From Druceiella hillmani (taxonomy: Eukaryota > Arthropoda > Insecta > Lepidoptera > Hepialidae): a stretch of DNA of 64,000 bases. The position numbers were made by a program, and so were the translations under genes. Position 1 is the first letter of the stretch, and each line of letters opens with the position of its first letter. The stretch is taken from positions 8,936,501 to 9,000,500 of the forward strand of contig JAYKKI010000006.1 in the NCBI GenBank assembly GCA_039881145.1, in the 5' to 3' direction. Shown here piece after piece: positions 37,780 through 49,459 of this stretch. The notes under the pieces are model-generated. The model was not told where the DNA came from. It saw only the letters and a list, made by a program, of their open reading frames with translations, and did not search any database.

Positions 37780-38930
37780 CTTCTCAGGAACTTAGTCTTA
37801 AGCGATATCATCGTTCCGCTGATCGTTCATTTTCGTGTCAAATGTTATTTTTTGGAACTATCATTTCTTGCGCTTTCTTTATACAGCGAGATGAGGTGGT
37901 TGTTGATAATGCCTAAACCTCTGTATTGCCCTTTAATTTGGTAAGGCTGTCACTGATTTGTTTGACGTTCTGCTTTCAAGTTATTTTTTATTTGAAGCAC
38001 TTGCTGTGAGCTTTTTATTTTGATATCGTTGTTTTCTGACTTAAAACAGTCGAAAAAGAGGCGAGATCCGTCTATTCAGAATGGTAATATTCTTGTAGCC
38101 AGCAAAACGCCAACAACTTGTGGTCCTATTTTCAGTGGTGTAGTAGTATGTAACTTTTGTTTACGTTATCTCCTAATACTCTGTTTTTTAACGACAGAAA
38201 ACTTAAATTTGTAATTTTAAGGTATCAATCAAAATTTATATTTAAGGAACGAAAATCAATATAAACTTTAATCCCTTTTAAACGTTTTAAATATATCTAC
38301 AATCGTGATATTTCCAAATTGTATATAACGTCAGGTAATGGAATAACTGATAAAAAATTGTTAAAAATATTTAAAAAATATTAAGGGGTTACTGAATTCT
38401 AGCAAAAATGTCACTGACAACAAATATTAATACAGATTTTTAAAAATTATAAATCTAGTAATAAGTTAAAAAATAACCAAAACACAAATATCTTCTTTCT
38501 CTTCGTTTTGTTATAAACATATTTATATTTTACCTTATTTTGTTTAAAAAAAAATATTATAATTTAACATATTAAGTCTGACGAAAGAATAAAACTGGTC
38601 AATATTTCTCGTTTGATAAATTATTGAAATATTTGTTTTAAATCTACAAATATTTCAATAATTTCAAAGTTGAAGAGTAAATTATTATATTGATTTTTAA
38701 TTATGGTGATTAATCTATACATATTAAAAATATCGGCCTTTATAATCTTAGAAATCACCATTTTTAGACGAATGTCTAGTAAATCCTGGAATTTCTTAAG
38801 TTAGAAATAATAGAATAGATAGAAGTTAGAAATAATAGAAGTAATAGAATGGGGCTACAGCATACTACTACATAGGTCTATGGTATAGAAAGACAAACTC
38901 AGAATAAATCAACGAAAGAATACGCTATCG
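37780..38930. other. Upstream region of the cysteine-rich peptide gene
   Basis: No coding region supported. The left part (to about 38200) keeps a higher GC content and may be more Gypsy gag remains. 38795-38850 holds two imperfect copies of TTAGAAATAATAGAA. No canonical TATA box is seen ahead of 38934; a weak TATAGAAAG lies at 38884-38892. A GGAATTTCTT word at 38790-38799 loosely resembles a Rel/NF-kB half-site; I give this little weight. Confidence 0.4.
38618..38664. repeat. Perfect hairpin, 19-bp arms
   Basis: AAATTATTGAAATATTTGT at 38618-38636 pairs exactly with 38646-38664, with a 9-nt loop, about 270 bp upstream of the secreted peptide gene. Confidence 0.85.
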
Positions 38931-38933
38931 ATA

Positions 38934-39030
38934 ATGAAGTATGCCTTGTCTACGGTCGTCTGCGTTATCTTTGCCATGGCGATCTGCTCAACCACGAAAG
39001 CAGAAAAATACTTGCATGACATTTCAGATG
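38934..39030 (+). CDS. Cysteine-rich secreted peptide, exon 1 (signal peptide)
   Basis: ATG at 38934 opens 32 codons plus one base, ending at the strong donor GATG/GTAAGT (39030/39031). It encodes a clear secretory signal: MKYA, the hydrophobic core LSTVVCVIFAMAIC, then STTKA as a likely cleavage site and the acidic start EKYLHDISD of the pro or mature part. GC content and codon use stand out from the AT-rich flanks. Phase 1 at the donor fits the acceptor at 43171. An alternative acceptor TTTTTTCAG at 39491-39499 would end the protein five residues later. The function is inferred from exons 2 and 3. Confidence 0.8.
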
Positions 39031-39415
39031 GTAAGTTTTTAATAATATATTTCAGTTAATTCGTATTTATCATGTGTCTGTATGTAACTATATTGTAAAG
39101 ATTGAATATATATAAATTTAGTTCAAAACGACAATTTACTTTTCAAAAAATATCTGTGATCGCACAATATACATTTTTCTTGAATTCCACAAAATAATTT
39201 ATAATAAAATACAAATAAAATGAACAAGTGTGCTATAAACAAACGCATATATTTGTTTGATAGTGATAATTTAAAAAATGAAAATCAACCAGATTAAAAA
39301 TGTACCTCGTTTGAAATTAAATTACTTTATTTATCAAAAGCCCTCCCTAATATTATCTCCTCCTATTAATAATTTTGAAAATAGTTTAATTTGGAATAGA
39401 ATATATGTACATGTT

Positions 39416-39421
<6 letters not shown>

Positions 39422-39490
<69 letters not shown>
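39422..39490. repeat. (AT)n(GT)n microsatellite
   Basis: An AT run followed by GTGTGTGTGT, in intron 1 of the cysteine-rich peptide gene. Confidence 0.95.
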
Positions 39491-42400
39491 TTTTTTCAGG
39501 AATACTAAGAATTTAACGATTGAAACCTTCAAAATATAAATACGGTAAATATTTCACAAATTGGAACATGTACCGTATCAGTCAACGGACGCCTCTGGTC
39601 ATTTACAAGCACGATCATCTGCCACAAATACTGCGCATATCCATGTTAAAATGGATAGCGAGTTTTATGAACGGTACTTGTATATGTAACCATAGAAAAG
39701 TTCTCCACTTTATTACAAATAAATAATACTCTTTTAGACACAGTAGGGTATTTAAACCTATACTTAAAACGTAGTAAATTAGAATCCATCTCTATCATAC
39801 TAAATTTACATGTAAGGAATTAGTTTTATTGTTAGCGAAGAGAGAATTTCGTATGCAATATTATGTAAAGTTCTTTGAATTTTTTGTAAAACTTCAGGTC
39901 ATAGTAACCGAACTACGTAATTAGTTAACAAATTGTGTAACACAAAATTAGCTTATTTTTATACATTTTTAATATTATTGTATTATCCGATTTTGATTGA
40001 AATTTTCTTAAATACGGTGATTTGCATTATTTTAAATCCTCTTAAAGTCTATGTTAAGAGTATTTCTTTCATCGGAAAGAAAAAAATCTCAATGAATGTT
40101 TACGATTCTAAATCGATAAATTATGAACGAATTTGGTACCCATGTGCATCATTACTTACGTTATGGATTCCAATACATTCATTCTACAGTAGAAACCATA
40201 TACAGTAACTATAAGATATAGTACCAGTAATTTCAGAGTGGAGACTGGTTGACTTCAATGCCATTACGATAGAGTAGAGACATATTTATATGGGTTAGTC
40301 AAAGTCTACAGATGCAATATATTAATACCCAGGGAGTTGAATAATTGTATAAATTGCCTCAGTTGTCTTGCATATATGTATATGTATATTTATTTATTAA
40401 ACCTTTAGCTTTTCAACTGATGCTTAACTAGTTGAGTCATCTCATCGTTGGAAAAAAGAACTGGTTCAGTCATATTTGTAAACGGCAGTCGTAAGGTCAA
40501 AGAATTTGATGCACTGATTCCTAAAAATAAAACTAATTGGGTGCACTGATGCCTAAAATTAACACTCTCAAAAAGATAGCATTTTGTGTTTAGTATAACT
40601 AGTGAAATTCTTTCTACTCATACACACGTTCACAATACGACAAAGATTTCTTTCTGCATGACTTCTTTCTTTCTGCTTGATTTCACTTGCATTTTTTAAG
40701 ATTTATTCTATTAAAATTATTGAGGTTTAGTTTAGAAAATTAATGAGTGATAAGTTATATCATAAAACCTGACGCGTTTTCTGTAAAGTAGTGCTTGGCT
40801 GAAAAGAAAGAAAAATCTGCGATGGTTGTTGGGTGAATTTTTCAATTCAAAACTTGCGAATTTTTATTTCTATGCTTTGTATTCTTCGTCAAATAACTTG
40901 AAGACGGGTAAACTATAATGAGGGCCCATATGTTATTTATGACTAGTCAAAATAAATTAACTTTTTATTGAAAATCTTATTGATTATTATCCACCCAATA
41001 ATATAATTACGGAGTGAAATATTTTCTCCCTTTTTAATTTTTTAGTAATTATTATCAATAGCCACTATTAATGGAATTCTCTGAAATATAGGCAAATTAT
41101 ACATTATACCGTTAGCCTTGAATTTAATGGGAAATCATGGCAAACTAGAAAGTTTCAAGTTAACTACATATTAGGTAATTTTTTTTATTAATTCCACACC
41201 TTAAAAACTAACAATGCCAATGTCATTCGAAGAATTCCACGTAAATAGTTCTTAGTAAACAGTGTTCATAACATTTAAATTACAGTTTAACTCGCAATTC
41301 AAATTTGGGGCAGAATCACCGCACAATTGAAACATTAAGGCTTCACTCTGCTCCATTACGTTTCCACTCACGTAGTTCCGCATTAATACGTTGCGGCCGC
41401 TGAATGTATTCGAACAATCACGTACGCTCATTTATAATAAAGATAAATCTCATTGGGGTTTTATATCAACATTATCATTTATATGAGTGAACACTCGATT
41501 ACTTTCAAAAGTATTTTAGTATAAATAATTTAATGCGGTTTTATAATATTTTTTTATATATTATTATCAAAAAAGAATAACAAAAAATGTGAACATAGCA
41601 CTGCTGAATCATCCACATAACTTTTTAGCTCAAAGACCCAAATAGGTCTTCGTTCTGATTGAATAGGATTTCATTATCAGGGTGATCATAGTCAAATTGG
41701 TCTGCTTAACTGTGACTAATTGGAGTAGAAAGAAATTTTACTAGAATGACAGCTGGGATTAAAACCTATGCTACTTTTTTCAGATTAAATTCCGGCTAAT
41801 TTTTATCTCCATAAAATCATTTCTGATTAATTTGAAGTAAACTATTGAGACGGACTCAGCACAAAGAGGCGAGTGTAAAGAGTAAAGACTTTACACCTAA
41901 ACTTAAAATTCAACTTAAAATGTGAAATATTTTTATCTCGGCCAAGGGTATTTTTTATTTGCAAACATAACTCATGACCCATAGAAGCAATCCTCTTGAC
42001 TATTTAATGTTTGCGTTAGCAGCAAATTTGAAATAAAATTCGACTTAACTTTTTACATTTCGATTTCATTTTTTTACATGTTTGTCCCCTTACTGTAGCA
42101 AAGACCACCCACTTTAATCAGATTTATTCATGACGAATTGCTTGAGTATTGTCGATAATTTTCAGTTGTACCAACAAAATTCATCAGATACCGTTATTTC
42201 CTATACCTTTGAGGGTTCGAATCAAAATTTCATTTCTCCCCAGAGATCTCAGTATACGTTGCCTCCCTCTTCATATCTACAAATATGGTAACTTGCATTG
42301 TTTTAGCAAATATTTGTTAGACATCTCTCAGACTAGTATTGCTAATATCTTCAACCATTTGTCTCATTTACTTGTGGTCAGCCTTCCTTTTCCTTTCCTT

Positions 42401-42499
42401 GTACTGAAAACGGTTTTGTACTATATTAGCGCCAAGTTGGGCTTCGTTTAGATTTTTATTGATCTTTGTTAATCAAATGAAGGATTGCTTTTTATGTTC

Positions 42500-43100
42500 T
42501 AACTTCATTGTTGGTAAGTTTAGGACAAGTTTCACCACATGATCATGCAGACGTCTTTGGATGTATCCGTACCATGAGAGATTTTTTTCTTTCACTTTAT
42601 CAATTATCAGAACAACTATTAGGCCAAGATATTAGAATAATATCTCTCAGGCAAAGATATTTAGAGAATATGTCTAAGGCGGCACTGGCGAAGATTTAGA
42701 ATCATCTTAAGAACTCTTTCGTTTCCTTGTAAGTCTTACCTCCATATAGCAGTATGAATTTAATATTGGAACCGAATATTCTATTTTGACTCTTTGCATC
42801 ACTATCCACGATTCTTATAAGGGGCAAAGTTGCGTGCAAAACATCCTCTACTTCTTTGCTCTCATCATTTCCTCCTATCTCTGATACGATACTCGCAGGA
42901 TACATGAATTGGTGCAGGCGTTTTGCTTACTTTTTAATTTGCAACAACAATATTGCATTCTTTAAATCAGATCTCATTTCTTGAGTCCATCGCGTGTTAA
43001 TTTTAAATCTAGTGTACGCTGCCTTTCTCTGCAGGTCTTCCAATATGACTTTGACATTTACGAGTCACGATAAATTTGAAACCAAGTAATACAAACACAT
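42500..43100 (-). mobile_element. LINE relic, reverse transcriptase C-terminal part
   Basis: On the minus strand about 42790-42715 reads NRIFGSNIKFILLYGGKTYKETKEFL, like the NVKSVLLYG-ETW box of non-LTR reverse transcriptases. It is preceded by a worn ATLPLIRIVDS segment and followed across a shift by RMILNLRQCRLRHIL (compare CLRRIL-IRW). About 42593-42530 reads KNLSWYGYIQRRLHDHVVKLVLN (compare WYGHVQRM...RVVKKVLEW). The tail resembles the relic at 20640-21140. It lies antisense in intron 1 of the cysteine-rich peptide gene. Confidence 0.7.
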
Positions 43101-43171
43101 CAAAGATGAATATGGACAAAGATAACAATAAAGGCAGTCGATTTTTCGATTAAAATTATTTTCTTTTAAAG

Positions 43172-43284
43172 TGACAAGGAACGACCGTGAGACGCCTGAC
43201 TGCTATCTTCATAATGGTAGTTATGCACCGCATATTGGCGCTTGCGTTCTCCATTGCAAAATATATTCGGAATGGAAGCAAAAG
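43172..43284 (+). CDS. Cysteine-rich secreted peptide, exon 2 (Cys 1-3)
   Basis: The exon is bounded by the acceptor TTTTCTTTTAAAG (ending 43171) and the donor AAG/GTAACT (after 43284). Its 113 nt enter in phase 1 and leave in phase 0. It carries an acidic/basic spacer (TRNDRETPD) and then CYLHNGSY...GACVLHC, giving Cys spacing C-x13-C-x3-C, and ends SEWKQK. The local GC content is near 50 percent against about 30 percent around it. The H--ACxxHC arrangement recalls arthropod defensins. The exon is too short to appear as a notable ORF and was found by its composition and phase. Confidence 0.78.
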
Positions 43285-46200
43285 GTAACTGTTCTTGCAA
43301 AAAAAACAATTTTTAATTTATGTTCGGTTCGATTTTTACCAAATGATTAAAGATCATATCGAGCATAGAAAAAAAATGTCGGGGGCAGGCCCATTGTCTC
43401 AAGTAAACAACTAATTTAATTCGAGAATTTTAGAGAAAAGAGTGTAATGCTACGTTTGAATAAAATATAATTCCACACACTTAAAAATTCTGCAACAGTA
43501 TAGGGGCAATTACATATTAAGAAGTAACTTGCGAGTATCTTCTTTATTACGTAGATGAAAATGTTTTAATGATAAGATTTTACACTTTATCTAGAAGCCA
43601 TAGAATAAATTGTCACGCGCTTATCTTTTTTTTTTAAATTTCGTTAAAGTTATGATCCTTTATTAATATTTTCTAATTTAGGATAAATAGAAAATTATCG
43701 TCACTAATATAATTCTAAAACAACTCATCCTAACTCTTCCCTTCATCCGACCCCGCTATTTAAGCGACGAATCAGCTTTTCACAGCTGAATGCCTCCTGA
43801 CAAAACTTTTACAAACTTTGCGATAAACCCTTTTCAAATAATAAAAAGTTAAGTAACGGATAGAAATATTCATATGACTTGCGTGGTAAAACACTGCTGA
43901 TGATGGATTAGTGTAACTAATGAGTTTACTGTACGTAATTGCTAATTAATGACATATTAATTTTGCATTTAACTGCGCATCCTGTAAACGTACAATGATG
44001 GACGTATTTTATGTGATATCTTAAAATTTTTGAAATTGAGAAATATATGGTACTCTGTTCAAGAAGAATATAACCGACAACCATTTTTTAAATAGAGGAT
44101 TAATGTCAACAGTGGATAAAGTAGATAAAAAATGGAAAAAAAATTGTATCTATAAACTCGGGTCAAAAATGTATTTACCGAAACGCATACAGAAATAACA
44201 GGGAAGACAATCAAATTTTATTTAGTTTTGTTGACTGTAGCTAGAGAAAGCCAAAGTCAAATATTTTTTTAATGAAATGCGCACAAAAAGACCAATTTTA
44301 CGGAATAAAATTCGACCAGACCGGTTTATCGTCCCCTTTTTGAAGAACTGTTTTTTTTGTGTCAACTTTAAAGAAAAAGATACGTGAACATTGATTACTC
44401 TGGTGCATTGTAAAGAATTCTAGAAAATTTCGTCCACAAGGATTGTTTCTGTATTAAAGTTTTTACTAACTTCTCTTCTTTAGTAACATTCAAAATGCAG
44501 AAACAATTTTAAAAGCTATTACAAATGAATGATGAAGTCTGCTTAAGTATAGTTTGAACATATTAACCGTGACTAGTTACACAAAATAAAATATATCACG
44601 ACGTTAAATACAAGAGAACTCGCAAAATTCATTGTCATCAGACTAAATCTCATTTCATACAAGTCCAAAAAATTGTTGGTTGTGAAGATGAAACTTTAAA
44701 AGAAATGTAAACATTTCAAATTTTGCAAAACACAAATATTTTTTTTTTAGTTAATGCAACCTAAACCATGTTTTCACGATCGACAACGGTCTATTACAAT
44801 AACTTTTATACATTAACTTGTGCTTTGGTTGACCGCAAGGTTCTTATAATTCCGTATTAATTTTATTAAAGGCCATAAAACTAAATGAACCGCATGATAT
44901 GGCGTTTTGTAATTTTTTTCAGAGTTGGCGTTAAACTTTAATTACTTTCTTTGGAGTTGATTTCTCTGGAATGAAACTTCTCAGTCTTGATAAGAGGAAT
45001 GAATTGTTGGGCAATATTTTCGGCTATTAGAATTATCAGCTAGACTATTGGAGTTTATTGATTTATTCTAATGATGATACAGTTACTTAAAAACTGCCGC
45101 AATGCGCAATAGCGCATGCAATAGTATCATGTTATTAACTGCATGTAACTCGTGGATTTTTGAAATCCAGGGAACTCCTGGATTTTTATTAACAAATACT
45201 GCGTGTGAAAAACTTCAATTTCAATAAAAACAAAACAACCAATTAAATAATTTTGCTGTAAAATTCCGCATTTTATTTTTAATATTTAACAGTTTTCAGG
45301 GAAATAAAATGCAGACACAGAATTAGTCAAATTATATGTCACGGATTTGTTAGAAAGCGAAATAATAACAAAGAAAAAGATTGCTTCTGTCGTGTGGTTT
45401 TAACTTTCTTATTTGTAATCTGAGTATCATTTAAATAAATTTTAACTTCAAATATGACTTTTTAATATAAAGCTGCCTCATCTAATATTTTTAACTAAAA
45501 TTTGTACTGGATATAAACTAAATGTGATTTTAACTTGGTTAGATCTTTCAGTTTGGGCATTCGACTGCGAACGATTGTTAAGCTTTGGCAACTCGATATG
45601 CGTTTATGATAAATTGCGATATTTGGTTTTAACAGGTGGCTAATTTGTGTAACAATGATTTTGTCTACAATATTGCATACATTTACACAATAAACATTTA
45701 CAGAATCTGCCTTTTATACTCTTATAAGACCAAAATTTAACATTTTAGCTTAGTAAATAAAATATTTTATCGCTTATCTGGAATGTGTCATATCAATAAT
45801 AATGGCGTGATGCTCAGTTAGATTTAATAATATCTGAGATAGGGATCATATTACAAATTGCTAATAGGTTTGTTGCAGCCAGAAAAAATGGTTATTAATA
45901 TAAATAATTAAACCATTATAAAAACGATGTATGGTTTTGGTGAAAATTAAAATCTCAGTTTAGCAGAATTCCGAACGTTTTGATTGCACACAGTATTTAG
46001 TTCTTATGTAAGAAACAATCTTTGCGCACGATTTTGTGCCCATAACATAGAAAGTATTATTAAGTTAATTTTAAAGATAACGTACATAAAACCGTCTATT
46101 AAAATTTTTGCATGAAAGTGATTTTTTTTAAGTAAATACACTACGTATTGAAATTTCAAATTGCGTATCTTCTTTTTTCGCAGATCGATTACAATAAAAT

Positions 46201-46773
46201 ACGATCTGCATATTACTAGACTCAACAGTAATCAGTATAAGAAACTTTAGTTAAATCATTTCAGCTGCTCTTGCGTGATGCAAGAACAAATAAAGAACCA
46301 AGCAGACAAACGGACGAGCGATCTAAATAAAATATTCTAGTTATATTACTTTTGTTATTTCTAAGGCGAGTCTCTTAATATCTTAGTAAATATTTTCACG
46401 GAGATGCCAGTTTTACATTTTATTAATTGCATATAAAATGGAGTACGTAAAAATCAAACTTATACAGCCTAATACTAAATTAATAATTCACCTCTGGCTA
46501 TAGCCATTTTGCTTATTTTAAAGTGCGTAAGGCAATCAACAACAACAGACAAACGGACAAAAATTCCAAAAAACAAATTTTTATTCGTATTTCTATATAC
46601 TAATACTTTCATTATCTGCTCTTAAATCAATTGCAATAGTAATGAGCAATTGAGACTAAATTGTATATATTTTGGTTTTATTCAATTATTTTCTAGATTA
46701 CACAGTTTATACAAATTTTTGAGTATAATATATCTATTTGGCATATATATCAAGTAAAATGGTTTTTTTGCAG
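43285..46773. other. Intron 2 of the cysteine-rich peptide gene
   Basis: About 3.5 kb without supported genes. I looked for a phase 0-0 exon that could supply the missing fourth cysteine and found none with good splice sites; TTTTCACAG at about 43775-43783 leads to a stop after three codons. Worn CAGACAAACGGAC motifs are at about 46304-46316 and 46548-46560. Confidence 0.55.
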
Positions 46774-46908
46774 ATAGCATTTAAACAGCATTGCAAATGT
46801 CACTCAGTTTCTCGCATCGAATTACGCGAGCTTAAATTCACCATGATTCAAAATAGGGATGACAGTATACCATCAACATGGACAGATTCATTTACGACGA
46901 GATACTAA
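46774..46908 (+). CDS. Cysteine-rich secreted peptide, exon 3 (CxC and C-terminal tail)
   Basis: The acceptor GGTTTTTTTGCAG ends at 46773. The exon reads IAFKQHCKCHSVSRIELREL and onward to ...TRY and TAA at 46906-46908. The three exons total 345 nt, an exact multiple of three, giving 114 residues. The precursor has five cysteines after the signal peptide: C-x13-C-x3-C-x15-C-x-C. C-x3-C with C-x-C is the core of the CS-alpha-beta fold of defensins and related peptides; the usual extra cysteine (C4, partner of C1) is absent. A polar tail of about 36 residues follows the last cysteine; some hymenopteran defensins also carry a C-terminal extension, though a shorter one. The likely role is an antimicrobial or other secreted effector peptide; family membership is inferred. 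Confidence 0.75.
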   Translation: MAFKQHCKCHSVSRIELRELKFTMIQNRDDSIPSTWTDSFTTRY

Positions 46909-47044
46909 ACCCAGTACATTGTGAAGTGACTTTGAAACTATATCTTGCATTAAGAAGTGGATATTACATCACGAACTCAAGTGACTTTACAGACTTTAAT
47001 CTGACGTTCAATATTGCAATTATCACAAATTTTCAATTGTATAA

Positions 47045-47050
47045 AATAAA
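47045..47050 (+). promoter_or_regulatory. Poly(A) signal AATAAA
   Basis: A canonical AATAAA stands 137 bp after the TAA of the cysteine-rich peptide gene, in the right orientation, supporting 46908 as the true gene end. Confidence 0.6.
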
Positions 47051-48300
47051 GACATTTTCCTAAGACGCCTTTTCAAAATTGCATTTTTCATACCATTTTC
47101 GTATAACTTTTTAAATCTTGTAAATATCAGAGTTTGTTGGTGGAAAACGAAAATATGGGAATAAAGCTATTAATCAACCCTTCTTCTCAACTCGAGAAAG
47201 GTAAAGTTTAAATTTCCGATTTTTTCTCTTAAGGATTCTCATTAACTATGTCGGCAACGTTGTACGCTGTAGGACAACGTGTAGTTGACAATTTTCTGAT
47301 GATGTAAAACTCTATTATTGTTAAAAATATGGTGGATTATGCACTATTAAAATGTTATTTTAGCGAGTTAACTTGCTATTCGCGCCCGTGGTAGCGATAA
47401 ATAAAATAATTGCAAAATAAGATAAACAAATTGCGTCATTGTATAGGCACCAGAGACACACAAGATTGATTCATCTTTTTGTGATAATATGTGCTGATAT
47501 CTACATTTTCCGACTGACGGTTATATAAATATTAGACGAAGAATTTCCGAAGAAATTTCTCAACAGGTTGGGACATTTAATTTCACTAGATAAAAGCGTT
47601 AATACTGAAAACTTTTTTCAGAAACTGTTTATCTTTCCTTCCATAAATTTCCAAAAATATTAACATGATTAATATTAATAATTTTGGCAGTATGTTTAGC
47701 AGTTATTTATTTTCTCCAATTTTCTTATTTAGTAAAAAAATATTCAAATGTATATACGTACTAAATATTTATATTTAGAAAAAGTTCTTCGTAGAAAAAT
47801 ACGTCTATCCTTAAATTTTTATTTATTAAAATTTAAAACAAAATAAACCTTAATTTGCAGACATTGCATTATTGCAGCTGATCTCCTTTACGAAATTTCT
47901 GAATTTCTCAAACAATAGACACAAAAATTTAATAATGGAAGAAAATATTCAACTTGTAACTTTTATAAAATAAGAACCAATCATTTTCTCGTTATTGGGA
48001 TAAAAAATATTTGCGTTTTAAAAAATTTCATAACAAACCAAAAAATTATAAAATTCCTTTGTTAAGAAATTATTACCAATCTCATGAATATACTTGAAGG
48101 TTCGCCTGATATTTGATCTTCGATATCACCTTATTCAAGTTACTTTTGAATCCAATAAGATTTTACATAGAATTCGTAATAAGTATTTTAGTTGAAGTGA
48201 ACAATGTGAAAGTTGTATCAAGTATAAGCAGTATACATAGGAATTGTCTATAATTAGGTACGTGCAAGTTATTTCTTCGCAACGTATCATACTCGGCGCG

Positions 48301-48308
48301 TATAAAAG
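48301..48308 (+). promoter_or_regulatory. Possible TATA box
   Basis: TATAAAAG follows the GC-rich GGCGCG. A TCAGT initiator-like word lies at 48346-48350, somewhat farther than the ideal spacing. It could serve the cysteine-rich frame at 48623, which is preceded by a CATTACAG acceptor-like site. Confidence 0.35.
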
Positions 48309-48503
48309 CATGGATCAAGATAAAGTAAATACTAACGACTCATTATCAGTCACGGTCTTAGCTATTTATAGCGTTCTTACAGTATACTTTAGAGTATTGT
48401 GCAGCTTACACCTATGTAAATGAAAGTAGCTTAGAAAGTCGAGATAAATTTCATAAAGTGTTTCAGAATCGTCCCGAAAAGATGTACTTTTCGAACTGTT
48501 CCA

Positions 48504-48505
<2 letters not shown>

Positions 48506-48569
<64 letters not shown>
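48506..48569. repeat. (AT)n microsatellite
   Basis: A pure AT run of 64 bp. Confidence 0.95.
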
Positions 48570-48570
<1 letters not shown>

Positions 48571-48622
48571 TTCTTACTCCTTTTTTACTTTTAGTTAATT
48601 GCATAATTCATTACAGTTTACC

Positions 48623-48778
48623 ATGAGATTATTCTTGGTTATAGTAATATTCTGAATGGTTATGAGGGATTGCTCCCGCAGTAATAAGTGCACCGTACGT
48701 ATTCAATTATGTAGATTAAAGTGTGTAAATAAAATAATAACTAAAGACCTATATAACAAATTTACTATTGTCAAATAA
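48623..48778 (+). pseudogene. Candidate cysteine-rich small peptide with in-frame TGA
   Basis: ATG at 48623 opens a short hydrophobic run (MRLFLVIVIF) like a signal peptide, then TGA at 48653-48655. The same frame continues 40 codons with DCSRSNKC and CRLKC, spacing C-x5-C-x6-C-x3-C, and TAA at 48776, overlapping an AATAAA. TGTGTAAAT at 48722-48730 could instead be a donor right after the last cysteine, leaving a C-x-C exon elsewhere. An acceptor-like CATTACAG precedes the ATG. It stands on the same strand and 1.7 kb downstream of the cysteine-rich peptide gene. It may be a dead relative, a gene with a different first exon, or chance; it is short and unproven. Confidence 0.35.
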
Positions 48779-48858
48779 AAAAACGATCGATGATAAGCAC
48801 TCATTGTATTTTTATATTTCAATGTAATTTTTACTAAACTTTTATCTTATGGAAAATG

Positions 48859-48905
48859 AGACGTATTCATTTTTTCTATTAGAAATAAACAAAATGAATA
48901 CGTCT
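48859..48905. repeat. Perfect hairpin, 15-bp arms
   Basis: AGACGTATTCATTTT at 48859-48873 pairs exactly with 48891-48905, with a 17-nt loop. Confidence 0.85.
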
Positions 48906-48936
48906 ATTTTCTTACCGAAACAAATATTTAAAATGA

Positions 48937-49000
48937 TGGTGGTTGATATAAAATATAGAAAAATGATGTATGGTGGTTGATATAAAATATAGAAAAATAA
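48937..49000. repeat. 34-bp tandem duplication
   Basis: TGGTGGTTGATATAAAATAT at 48937 recurs at 48971, giving a 34-bp period and about two copies with the same AGAAAAAT ending. Confidence 0.9.
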
Positions 49001-49402
49001 TATCGGATATTCAGCTATATAATATTTTTTAAGTCAGAAATTTTTGAATAAATAACAAATTTTGTTTCCATTCAAAAATTTGCGATAAAACTAAAAATTA
49101 TAAAAGATTCAAATCTTTAAAATGTACCTCTAAATCTTTTTAATACATTTTGGGAATGCTGAAAAATAACTTGAAGAAGACTTTTCCTGTAACATGTTAC
49201 TCTATCAAAGCGACAAGTCAATTGAATGTTTTTAAATGAGAAATAGAAATGGAAAAAAAAATAGTTAAATGAGTATCGACTAACCAATCGAAAGCTTAAC
49301 CAAGCAAGTAACTAGATAATTATTCATTTTGTCAAAGCCATGTTTTATGCGTAGTTACACAGTTTATGAATTTACTGGTATATTCCAATGCCAGAATTTT
49401 GA

Positions 49403-49404
<2 letters not shown>

Positions 49405-49455
<51 letters not shown>
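49405..49455. repeat. (AT)n microsatellite
   Basis: A pure AT run of about 50 bp. The surrounding plus-strand frame is extended by it. Confidence 0.95.
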
Positions 49456-49458
<3 letters not shown>

Positions 49459-49459
49459 T

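Noticed and set aside
42206..42220. GGTTCGAATC, a tRNA T-loop-like motif
   Set aside because: No D-loop or anticodon stem upstream and no acceptor stem pairing; not a tRNA.
39100..46200. A possible fourth Gr copy midway between Gr-A and Gr-C
   Set aside because: The spacing suggested one and an (AT)n tract lies near the expected exon 4, but no Gr exon sequence was found on the minus strand there.
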